A program made the translations under genes and the position numbers. A model generated the notes under the pieces. That model was not told the DNA's origin, ran no database searches, and saw only the letters and a list, made by a program, of their open reading frames with translations. A stretch of DNA of 64,000 bases from JAXMHB01 sp046346965 (GTDB taxonomy: Bacteria > Pseudomonadota > Gammaproteobacteria > Xanthomonadales > SZUA-5), in the NCBI GenBank assembly GCA_046346965.1, contig JAXMHB010000013.1, positions 65,509-129,508 on the forward strand, read 5' to 3'. Position 1 is the stretch's first letter. Each line of letters starts with the position of its first letter. Shown piece after piece: positions 25,340-33,600 of this stretch.

Positions 25340-25759
25340 TTACTCGTCTACCCAGATGGCGCCAGTATGCTCGGTCAGCCAGTCCACCAGCGCCGCCGGC
25401 GCCCGCAGCGCCTGCGGCTGCTTGCCCGCCGCCTCGCAGGCGACCAGCGCGACGCGCTCGCGATGCCCCGGCGGCAGCGCGGTACCCGAGGGCGCCACCA
25501 GCTCGGCACGGCCGTGGGCGTCGCGATTGACCAGCCAGACGCCGCTCGGCAGATACAGCTGCTGCGCACAGCCATTGGCCACATCCTGATCCGCCGCGTC
25601 CAGCGGCAGCAACTGCCAGCGCCCCGCGCTCTGGTCCAGCACGGCCCCGTACTGTCCACCCGGCAGATACACCGGCCCGGTCTCCTCGATGCCCTCATCC
25701 GCGCGCGCCGTGGCGCTAAAGGCGACCAGACCAGCGGCGATCAATGCGAGCGTTTTCAT
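25340..25759 (-). CDS. Hypothetical secreted protein
   Basis: The 139-residue product has a signal peptide (MKTLALIAAGLVAFSATARA). The mature part starts DEGIEETGPVYLPGGQYGAV and contains two cysteines (GCAQQLYL and VACEAAG) and a C-terminal WLTEHTGAIWVDE. No family is recognised. It is the promoter-proximal gene of an operon with the GlxA-type regulator. The ATG at 25759 was chosen because it starts the signal peptide; GGAGTTGCACC lies just upstream. Confidence 0.75.
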   Translation of the reverse strand: MKTLALIAAGLVAFSATARADEGIEETGPVYLPGGQYGAVLDQSAGRWQLLPLDAADQDVANGCAQQLYLPSGVWLVNRDAHGRAELVAPSGTALPPGHRERVALVACEAAGKQPQALRAPAALVDWLTEHTGAIWVDE

Positions 25760-25865
25760 GGTGCAACTCCTTGCCTGTCTCCCGGCGGCTGCCGGTGTGT
25801 GCGTAGATTGCGCCGCTGACCGATCGGTCGGGAGTGGCGGAAACGCAAGGCTTGAGGCGGAATCG

Positions 25866-26130
25866 GACACGAGCACGAGGGCACGCGCAGGCAGAGCGGA
25901 GGGCACGAGGGCACGCAAAAGCTGGAAGCCCAAAGCGACGCGCTGCCTTGGTGTGTTGGTGCTTGAAAAATGCTTGTGGCTTGCGCGCCTTTGCGTGCCC
26001 TCGATCCGGCCCGTCGGCATAGCCGCCGGGCGCTCAGGGCCGCGCGCGGCAGTGCCGCGCAGGCGCTGCCCTTCGCCCCTCCGCCTTGCTTGAGCGTGCC
26101 CTCGTGCTCTTGCGTGCCCTCGTGGCCCTC
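25866..26130. repeat. Inverted element with 48-bp units, copy 2
   Basis: The left arm at 25871-25922 contains two GAGGGCACG blocks and GCAGAGCGGAGGGCACGAGG. The right arm at 26079-26130 is its inverse, reading CTCCGCCTTGCTTGAGCGTG and then two CGTGCCCTCGTG-type words. The inner part holds CTCGATCCGGC and GCAGTGCCGCGCAGGCGCTG, which match the tail of the copy at 10351-10660. It occupies most of the 494-bp gap between divergently arranged genes; the remaining bases up to 26253 show no other feature apart from the fasciclin gene's ribosome site. Confidence 0.8.
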
Positions 26131-26253
26131 ACCCCGGCCTCACCTACATGAAACTCGATTGCACGCCATCGGCACGCGCTCAGCATGTCGTGATCGGGAG
26201 ACTGCGCTGGCGCTGATCGATGCGCTTCCCCTACTTTCGATGAGGCATTCCCG

Positions 26254-26757
26254 ATGAAACTGCTCCCGATTTTGGGTACCTGTGCGGCCCTGTTGTTCGC
26301 GCCGATGGCTTTCGCTGGCGACCATGACGGTCACGGCAGCGCGCAACAGCAGACGGTGGTCGACATCGCCGCCGGCAATCCCGATTTCTCCACGCTGGTG
26401 ACCGCGCTGAAGGCCGCGGGTCTGGTCGACACGTTGAATGGCGCCGGCCCCTTTACCGTGTTCGCCCCCACCAACGCGGCCTTCGCCAAGCTGCCGGCCG
26501 GCACCGTCGACAACCTGCTGAAGCCCGAGAACAAGGCGCAGCTCACCGCCGTGCTGACTTACCACGTGGTCGCCGGCAAGGTGCTCGCCGCCGATGTGGT
26601 CAAGCTCAGCAGCGCCAAGACCGTGCAGGGTGGCGAGGTGGCGATCGCGGTGAACGGCGGCAAGGTGACGGTGGACGGCGCCAACGTTGTGCAGACCGAC
26701 ATCGTCGGCAGCAATGGCGTCATCCACGTGATCGACAGCGTGATCCTGCCCAAATAA
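26254..26757 (+). CDS. Secreted fasciclin-domain protein
   Basis: The 167-residue product has a signal peptide (MKLLPILGTCAALLFAPMAFA) and one fasciclin (FAS1) domain. The diagnostic parts are FSTLVTALKAAGLVDTLNGA, the H1 box GPFTVFAPTNAAFAKLP, the YHVV motif and the H2 box NGVIHVIDSVILP. Bacterial single-FAS1 proteins of this size are secreted or surface-associated adhesion-type proteins. The ATG at 26254 gives a normal signal peptide. Confidence 0.95.
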   Translation: MKLLPILGTCAALLFAPMAFAGDHDGHGSAQQQTVVDIAAGNPDFSTLVTALKAAGLVDTLNGAGPFTVFAPTNAAFAKLPAGTVDNLLKPENKAQLTAVLTYHVVAGKVLAADVVKLSSAKTVQGGEVAIAVNGGKVTVDGANVVQTDIVGSNGVIHVIDSVILPK

Positions 26758-26768
26758 GGCCGGGCCGA

Positions 26769-27296
26769 TCAGGGCACCCGCCGTTCGTAATAGACGTGCG
26801 GACGCAGCGGGTGCTCTGCCGGCAAGCGAGGATGGTCGAAGTCCCGCGCCGGATCGGCGACGAAGCCGAGCCGATGCATCAGGGCTTGGGAGCGCAGATT
26901 GGTTCTGGCGGTGTAGCTGCATATCGCCCCGAGCCCTAGCCGCTCGTCAGCATCGGCAAGCACCCTACGCATTGCCTCACAGGCATAACCCTGCCCCTGG
27001 GCGCTCTGCCGCAGACGCCAGCTGGCTTCGATCCCTTGGAAAGGCATGCCGGGACGTACGCGCTGCAATCCGGCCGCTCCGACAATCGCGCCGTCGGGCA
27101 TACATAGCGCGTAGAGGCCGTACCCCAGGGTGTACTCGTTGCAGATCGCTGCCAAGGCAGTTTGCGCCTGCGTCTCTGTCAGCGCGCCGCCTAGCCAGGC
27201 AGCCACATACGGGTCGGCGTGCAGCGCGTGCAGCGCCGGCCATTCATCAGGCTGCCATGGCCGCAGCAACAATCGATCGGTTCTCAGCGAGTCCAT
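26769..27296 (-). CDS. GNAT-family N-acetyltransferase (RimJ/RimL-like)
   Basis: The 175-residue protein starts MDSLRTDRLLLRPWQPDEW, the standard beginning of RimJ/RimL-like acetyltransferases, and has the acetyl-CoA binding region at SWRLRQSAQGQGYACEAMRR (Q/RxxGxG/A-type loop QSAQGQGYA). The C-terminal NLRSQALMHRLGF segment, with the Asn and the helix that follows, completes the fold. It likely acetylates an amine on a protein or small molecule. It follows valS on the same strand, with the valS stem-loop between. Confidence 0.9.
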   Translation of the reverse strand: MDSLRTDRLLLRPWQPDEWPALHALHADPYVAAWLGGALTETQAQTALAAICNEYTLGYGLYALCMPDGAIVGAAGLQRVRPGMPFQGIEASWRLRQSAQGQGYACEAMRRVLADADERLGLGAICSYTARTNLRSQALMHRLGFVADPARDFDHPRLPAEHPLRPHVYYERRVP

Positions 27297-27354
27297 ACAC
27301 GCACTCCGGGGGATCGGATTAGCCCTTCCCAAACGCCGTGGCGCCGCGAAACGC

Positions 27355-27382
27355 ACGGCCAGCCCATCGGCGGGCTGGCCGT
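27355..27382 (-). terminator. Stem-loop downstream of valS
   Basis: A perfect 11-bp stem (ACGGCCAGCCC with GGGCTGGCCGT) encloses a 6-nt loop, 11 bp beyond the valS stop. On the minus strand it is followed by GCGTTTCG, a weak T-rich tail. It probably terminates the valS transcript. Confidence 0.65.
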
Positions 27383-27392
27383 CTGTCGGACC

Positions 27393-30300
27393 TCAGCCGC
27401 CCAGCTTGCGCGACTGCTCGCGCAGGCTCTGAATGGTGGAACTGAAATCGGCGATGCGCTGCTGCTCCTGGGCGACCACGGCGGGCGGCGCGTTGGCGAT
27501 GAAGTTGGCGTTGCCGAGTTTGGCTTCGCACTTCTGGATCTCGCCGGCCAGACGCGCGATTTCCTTGGCGAGACGCTTCAGTTCAGCCTCGACGTCGATC
27601 AGCCCGGCCAGCGGAATCAGCAACTTGAGCTCACCGACGACGGCGACCGCGGCAGCCGGGGCGTCTTCGTTCGGGCTCAGCCAGCGCATGGCGTCGGCGT
27701 CGATGCGCGCCAGGAAAGCGATCGCCGTGGCAAAGCGCGCCTGGCGTTCGCGGTCCTGCGCGCTGCCGCCCTCTAGCAGCAGCGGCACTAGCTTGGCCGG
27801 ATTGATGTTCATCTCGCTGCGGATGCGGCGCAGGCCGGACAGCACCGCCTTCAGCCACTCGATATCCGCGCTGGCCTCGGCGTCTTCCTCGAAGTCCGCC
27901 ACCTGCGGCAGCGGCTGCGTGGCGATCGAGCCGGATTTGCCCAGGCGCGGCGCGAACTGCTGCCAGATCTCCTCGGTGATGAAGGGAATGACCGGGTGCA
28001 GCAGACGCAGCACGGCATCGAGCACGCGCAGCAGCGTCGCCAGCGCCTGCGCGCGCGCGACCGGATCGCTGCCTTGCAGCGCCGGCTTGGACAGTTCGAC
28101 GAACCAGTCGCAGTACTCGTTCCAGACGAAGTCATACAGCGCCTGCGCAGCCAGATCGAAGCGATAGGCGGCGATCTGGGCGTGGTACTCCGCGGTGGCC
28201 TGACGCAGCGCGGAGAGGATCCAGCGGTTGGCTGGGGAGGCGGAAGTCAGCCGGGACTCGGGACTCGGGACTCGGGACTCGGGACTGAGGCCAGCTTCCA
28301 GTGCGCGATGTTCGATGGCATGGATGCGCGATTCGATCTGATCGAGGGCCGAAGTGATCGAGGACTCGATTCCGCGAGCCGACTCGCTGCCGAGTCCCGA
28401 GTCCCGAGTCCCGAGTCCCGATCCTTCCGAGGCATTCATCCACACAAAGCGCGCCGCATTCCACAGCTTGTTGCAGAAGTTCTTGTAGCCCTCGCAGCGC
28501 TTCAGATCGAAGTTGATCGTGCGCCCGTGGGTGGCGAGCGCGGCGAAGGTGAAGCGCAGCGCGTCGGCGCCCACCGGGGAAATGCCCTGCGGATACTCTT
28601 TGCGGATGCGCTTTTCGACCTTCTCACGCACCTGCGGGATCAGCAGCGAGGCGGTGGATTTGCGCACCAGTTCGTCCAGCGTCACGCCGTCGATCAGGTC
28701 CAGCGGATCGATGGTGTTGCCTTTGGACTTGCTCATCTTCTGACCTTCCGCATCGCGCACGATGGCGTTGATGTAGACGGTCTTGAAGGGCACACGGTCC
28801 TTGAGCGCGGCAAAGCGCGGCTCGTAGCTGCCATCGGGCTGGCGGCCAACGAAATAGGTGGTCGCCATCACCATGCGCGCCACCCAGAAGAAAATGATGT
28901 CGAAGCCGGTGACCAGCACCGAGGACGGCAGGAAGATCTGGTCGACTTGCCAGTTCGACTGAGCAGTGGCGGGGCTGGCAGAAGCGGGGCAAGGGTCAGG
29001 GGGCAGGGGCCCGGCCATGTCGCCCGAGTTGACCGCAACGTCGTTCGTCACTCCGTGTAGCGGCTCCGCTTGGGCGCCAAGGCTGTCGCCCTGCCCCCTG
29101 CCCCCTGCCCCCGCGTCTCCCGGCCAACCCAGCGTCGAAAACGGCCACAGCGCGGAGCTGAACCAGGTGTCGAGCACATCGGCGTCGCGGCGCAGCGCGC
29201 CCACCGGCGACACGCTGGCGTGGGCGATGGCATCGGCCTCGTCCTCGCCGACAAAGATCTGGCCGGCCTCGTCGTACCAGGCCGGAATCTGGTGGCCCCA
29301 CCAGAGCTGACGCGAGACGCACCAGTCCTGGATGTTGGTCAGCCACTGCACATAGGTGGTCTTCCAGTTGTCCGGCACGAACTCGATGTACCCCTCGGTC
29401 ACCGCCGCCAGCGCCGGCTCGGTGATCGCGCGCTTGCCGCCGGGACGACCGTCGGGCAGCGTCTCGCGGGTCAGATCGAGGAACCATTGATCGGTCAGCA
29501 TCGGCTCGGTGATCGCATCGCTGCGCTGGCTGATCGGCAGCGACAGCTTGTGCGGCCTGGTCTCGACCAGCAGGCCCTGCGCTTCCAGATCCGCTAGCAC
29601 GCGCTTGCGTGCCTCGACGCGATCCAGGCCCTGGTAGGCGGCCGGCGCGTGCTCGTTGACGCGCGCATCCAGCGTGAAGATGTTGATCGGCGCCAGCCCG
29701 TGCCGCTGGCCCATCTGCCAGTCGTTGAAATCGTGCGCCGGCGTGATCTTGACGCAGCCAGTGCCGAACTCGCGATCCACCCAGGCATCGGCGATCACCG
29801 GGATCAGGCGGCCGGTCAGCGGCAGCTGCAGCGATTGACCGATCAAATGCTGATAGCGCTCGTCCTCCGGATGCACCGCCACGGCGACGTCGCCGAGCAG
29901 GGTTTCCGGCCGCGTGGTCGCCACAACGACGCCGGGACCGCCGTCGGCGGCGGGATAGCGGATCGACCACAGATGGCCGTCGCGCTCGACATTCTCGACT
30001 TCGAGGTCGGACACCGCCGTGCCGAGCACCGGATCCCAGTGCACCAGACGCTTGCCGCGATACAGCAGGCCGTCGCGATACCACTGGATGAACACGCGGC
30101 GCACCGCGGCCGACAGGCCCTCGTCCATGGTGAAGCGCTCGCGCGTCCAGTCGCAGGAAGCGCCCAGGCGACGCATCTGGCGGGTGATGGTCGAGCCGGA
30201 TTCCTCTTTCCACGCCCAGACGCGCTCGATGAAGGCCTCGCGGCCGAGGTCATGCTTGCTCTGGCCCTGCGCAGCGAGCTGGTTTTCGACGATCTTCTGC

Positions 30301-30557
30301 GTCGCGATGCCGGCGTGGTCTGTGCCGCACTGCCACAGCGTGCGTTTGCCGCGCATGCGCTGGTAGCGGATCAACAGATCCATGATGGTCTGCTGGAAAG
30401 CGTGGCCCATGTGCAGCGTGCCGGTGACATTGGGCGGCGGCAGCTGGATGCAGTAGGGCGCGCCCTCGCCGCTCGGGGCGAAATAACCGGATTGCTCCCA
30501 GCTCGGGTACCAGCGGCCCTCGATGGCCTTGGGGTCGAAGCTCTTGTCCATGTCCAT
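27393..30557 (-). CDS. valS: Valyl-tRNA synthetase with two repeat-derived insertions
   Basis: ValS charges tRNA-Val. It has the HIGH-type motif as PPPNVTGTLHMGHAFQQ, WxxGxDHAG as WQCGTDHAGIATQ, KMSKS in GQKMSKSKGN and a C-terminal coiled-coil arm. At 1054 residues it is about 100 longer than E. coli ValS (951). Two segments account for this. Near residues 480-530, between STLGWP and QIFLPSSVLVTG, an Ala/Gly/Pro-rich stretch is encoded by the element at 28984-29114. Near residues 709-770, between WMNASEG and NRWILSA, a segment with SGLGTRDSGLG and SPESRVPSPESR is encoded by the heptamer element at 28253-28419. Both are in frame, without stops, in loops between conserved blocks. ATGs at 30557 and 30551 are both possible. 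Confidence 0.97.
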   Translation of the reverse strand: MDMDKSFDPKAIEGRWYPSWEQSGYFAPSGEGAPYCIQLPPPNVTGTLHMGHAFQQTIMDLLIRYQRMRGKRTLWQCGTDHAGIATQKIVENQLAAQGQSKHDLGREAFIERVWAWKEESGSTITRQMRRLGASCDWTRERFTMDEGLSAAVRRVFIQWYRDGLLYRGKRLVHWDPVLGTAVSDLEVENVERDGHLWSIRYPAADGGPGVVVATTRPETLLGDVAVAVHPEDERYQHLIGQSLQLPLTGRLIPVIADAWVDREFGTGCVKITPAHDFNDWQMGQRHGLAPINIFTLDARVNEHAPAAYQGLDRVEARKRVLADLEAQGLLVETRPHKLSLPISQRSDAITEPMLTDQWFLDLTRETLPDGRPGGKRAITEPALAAVTEGYIEFVPDNWKTTYVQWLTNIQDWCVSRQLWWGHQIPAWYDEAGQIFVGEDEADAIAHASVSPVGALRRDADVLDTWFSSALWPFSTLGWPGDAGAGGRGQGDSLGAQAEPLHGVTNDVAVNSGDMAGPLPPDPCPASASPATAQSNWQVDQIFLPSSVLVTGFDIIFFWVARMVMATTYFVGRQPDGSYEPRFAALKDRVPFKTVYINAIVRDAEGQKMSKSKGNTIDPLDLIDGVTLDELVRKSTASLLIPQVREKVEKRIRKEYPQGISPVGADALRFTFAALATHGRTINFDLKRCEGYKNFCNKLWNAARFVWMNASEGSGLGTRDSGLGSESARGIESSITSALDQIESRIHAIEHRALEAGLSPESRVPSPESRLTSASPANRWILSALRQATAEYHAQIAAYRFDLAAQALYDFVWNEYCDWFVELSKPALQGSDPVARAQALATLLRVLDAVLRLLHPVIPFITEEIWQQFAPRLGKSGSIATQPLPQVADFEEDAEASADIEWLKAVLSGLRRIRSEMNINPAKLVPLLLEGGSAQDRERQARFATAIAFLARIDADAMRWLSPNEDAPAAAVAVVGELKLLIPLAGLIDVEAELKRLAKEIARLAGEIQKCEAKLGNANFIANAPPAVVAQEQQRIADFSSTIQSLREQSRKLGG
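28253..28419. repeat. GGGACTC heptamer inverted repeat inside valS
   Basis: Five tandem GGGACTC-type heptamers occupy 28253-28287, and four inverted copies (GAGTCCC) occupy 28392-28419. The interval between is about 104 bp. The whole element is read through in frame by valS, giving Asp-Ser-Gly-Leu-Gly-Thr-Arg repeats on one side and Ser-Pro-Glu-Ser-Arg-Val-Pro repeats on the other. The same heptamers appear at the leuA-leuC junction. Confidence 0.9.
28984..29114. repeat. GGGGGCA heptamer inverted repeat inside valS
   Basis: The left arm (28984-29010) contains GGGTCAGGGGGCAGGGGC and the right arm (29088-29114) contains GCCCTGCCCCCTGCCCCCTG; they are imperfect 27-nt inverted repeats based on the heptamer GGGGGCA. 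The loop of about 77 nt contains CGCCCGAGT and GCGCCAAGGC, resembling parts of the element at 3974-4228. It is read in frame by valS. Confidence 0.85.
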
Positions 30558-30627
30558 CACGCGCGCAAAAGTGAGCCCGTGAGGATAGCCGCGCGCGCAA
30601 GTCAGGACACACTAATCGGTGGTCGCA

Positions 30628-30656
30628 CGGGCTGCCCGGCCGTGCCGGGCAGCCCG
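30628..30656. terminator. Strong stem-loop after the 1364-residue protein gene
   Basis: A 13-bp perfect stem (CGGGCTGCCCGGC with GCCGGGCAGCCCG) and a 3-nt loop lie 13 bp past the stop codon. It probably ends the minus-strand transcript, though no clear T-run follows. Confidence 0.65.
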
Positions 30657-30668
30657 CTCGGCGCTGGC

Positions 30669-33600
30669 TTACTCGTTGCCCGGCGCCGGCGTCGCGGCGG
30701 GGGCAGCCGGCGCGGTTTGCGCAGCGCGGCGCAGCGGCTTCCAGCCGCCGCCGTGGGTCAGCGCCTGCCAGGCCAGTTTGATCCAGCGCAGCAGTGCATA
30801 GGCCAGCCACAGTGCGAACAGCAGCATGGCCGCCTTGTAAGCCCACATCGGCAGGCTGATCGCCTGCGCCTGCGGCAGCATGCCGGAGGCACGATCGGCC
30901 AACCAGCCAGGGCTGCTGTAGGCGCCGGTGCCGCCGGCGATGTGCATATCGGGTGAGCCCAGCAGACCGGCCGGAATGGCGGCGACCAGCGCCAGGAAGG
31001 CTGCAACCGTCAGGCCCGCCACCAGCAGCTGGATCAGATCGAAGGACCACTTGCCGAGCGCGCCCGGCAGGTAGCGCTGACGCGCGTCGAGCGCCAGGAA
31101 TCCGATCGCGACGACGAACAGCGGGATGTAGCTGAAGGTGGAAAAACCCAGCACCAGCAGCATCCAGTGGCCGGCCGGCAGCAGCGCGCGACCACTGCGC
31201 CCGAGGCCGTAGCCGATGGCCAGCAGCACGATCAGCCCGGACCAGTACAGCACCGCCGGCCCGATCGCCGGACCACTGAGGCGCAGCAGCCAGCGATCGC
31301 TGGGCAGACTGAGATTGAGGCGGATATTGGCGGCATCCAGGCCCAGGTCCACCAGCGGCGTGCGGTTGATCAGGCCAACGCCAGCGCTTTCGCGCCAGCT
31401 CAGCTCCAGCGTTTGCGCGCCGGGGCGCACCGGCAACGTCAGCTTGCCGGCCTCGAGCTTCAGATTCAGCGCGCTGCCGTTGATCGCGACGCTGAGCAAC
31501 TCGGCGCCCTCCGGCAGCGTCAGTGCATGGCTGCCGCCCTGGGTCGCGCGCAGCTGCAGGCTCAGCGTGTGCGTGCTGCTGCGCGTACCAATGTCGCTCG
31601 ACAGCGTGACCGAATCGGCTACCAGCGTCGCGCCCGGCACTGCCGCCGGCCGGGTGATCGTCAGCGTCAGCTGCTCGCCCGGCAGCGGATTGAACTCGTG
31701 CACCCACAGCTCGTCGCCGATGCCGTCCTGCGGCTCGCTGACCGGCACACCGCTGGCCTGCATCGACAGACTAGGCCCCACCAGCACGCGCCAGACCTCG
31801 GCGCGCTCGCCGATCTCGGGCGCGGTCAGTGTCAGCGTTTCGCTGCGCGGCAGCCGCGAGCTGATCGTGGTCTCCCACACGCCCGGCTGCAGCGTCACCT
31901 CGGCACGGCCGTCCTCGACCTTGAGCCCGGCATCACCGGGTTGCTCACCGGCCAGCAGCGGCACGCGCACGCTGAAGCCGCCATCCTGCGGCGCCAGCCG
32001 GATCACCCGCGTGCTCACCGTCCAATCGAGGTCCAGCGAGATCTCGCGTTCGATGCGCACATAGGGCTTGATCGGCACGCGCGCGGTCGGGCTGCCGGCG
32101 GCCGCTTCGCTGGCCGCCTCGCGCACCAGCTCCAGCCGTTCGGACAGCAGATGGCCATCGCGCAGGCCGGTCACCGTCCATCCCGGCACATCGGCCTGTA
32201 CCGCGGCCGGCGTCAGGCTGAAATCGAGCGCCACGCGATCGCCGCGCACCTCGGCCACGAGATCGATACGATGCACGCCGCGCGTCACCGCCACCCAACC
32301 GGCGGTGCTGCCCTCCGCGCGACCGAGCACCGCGGCCGGCTGACCATCGAGGCGCACCGCCACGTCCAGCAGTGCGGCATCGTCGATCGGCACCGGCACC
32401 AGCAGGCTGGCCTCGGCGTGCACCTCAGCGCTCAGCTGCAAACGGTTGCCGTCCAGACGCACGGTCGTTTCCGCCAGCCGCACACACTGCGGCGCGCACG
32501 CGGGCGCCTCGGTCAGGCGCTGCTTCAGCGCCTCCAGCCAGCTGGCGTCGGGCAGTTCCGCTGCCGAGGCACCGCCGCCCAGCAGCAACAGCAGGGCGGC
32601 GGCCAGCGGCGCCGGGCGCACGCGCCGCACGCTGAAGGTCAGCAGCAGTGCGATGCCGGCCAGCGCCGCCACCAGCAGCAGGCGCCACAGCGCGGTCAGC
32701 CACGGCGGCAGCAGCCACAGCGACACCATTTGTGCGCTGTCGACCGGGCCATCGAAGCCCAGCGACACCTGTTCCCAGCTCCAGGTCGGCCGGCCGATAC
32801 CGGCCTGCACCACGGCGTCCTTGGCATAGCGTTCCAGGTTGCCGGCGCGCTTGGCGCGCAGATTGCTGGCCGAGTTCTGCACATTGCTCAGATAGTTCTG
32901 CTGGATCTGTTCCTGCGCCATCGGCGCTGCCGGCGCCGGGGGTGCCGGCGGCGGTGGCGGCGCCGGCTCGGCGACGACGATGCCCTCGGCCTCGTCAGTG
33001 ATGACGGCCTCAGAACGGGCGGCGTAGCCGAAATCCAGTCCGCCCGACACGCTGTATCCGCCGGCCAGCTGCGGATGCAGCGCCCAGCGCGCCTGATCGA
33101 TGGCGAAGGGCAAGGCCGCCAGCGCAAAGGCACCGGCGCACAGCAGTGTTGCCACAGCGACGAACATCCGCAGACGCCCGACCGGCAGCATGCGCCAGGC
33201 AATCGCCAGCAGCAGCAGCGCGATCAGGCTGTAGCGCGGCACCTCTGGCTCATGCACGCCGAGTACCACCAGCACGGCCACCACGCCCGCCAGCCGCAGG
33301 CCGCCGAAGCGCCAGGCCAGCACCACGGTAAACGCCGCGATGAACACCTCGTAGATGTCCCAGCGCTCGATCCACGCCTCCGGCGCACGATCAACGCCGC
33401 TGGCCTGCAGCAAGCGATAGCCCGGCGGCAGGTGCAGGCTGACGCTCACGCCATCCAGGCGCTCGTTCCAGCCGTGCGCGGGCAGCTGCAGCAGCGCCGG
33501 CAGCCGCGCCGTGGTTTCCAGGTTGAGATTGGGATAGCGCAGCTCGACGCCGCGCAGACCGGCGCCGGCACCCTCGGTGACCAGCAGCGACTCGCCGCGC

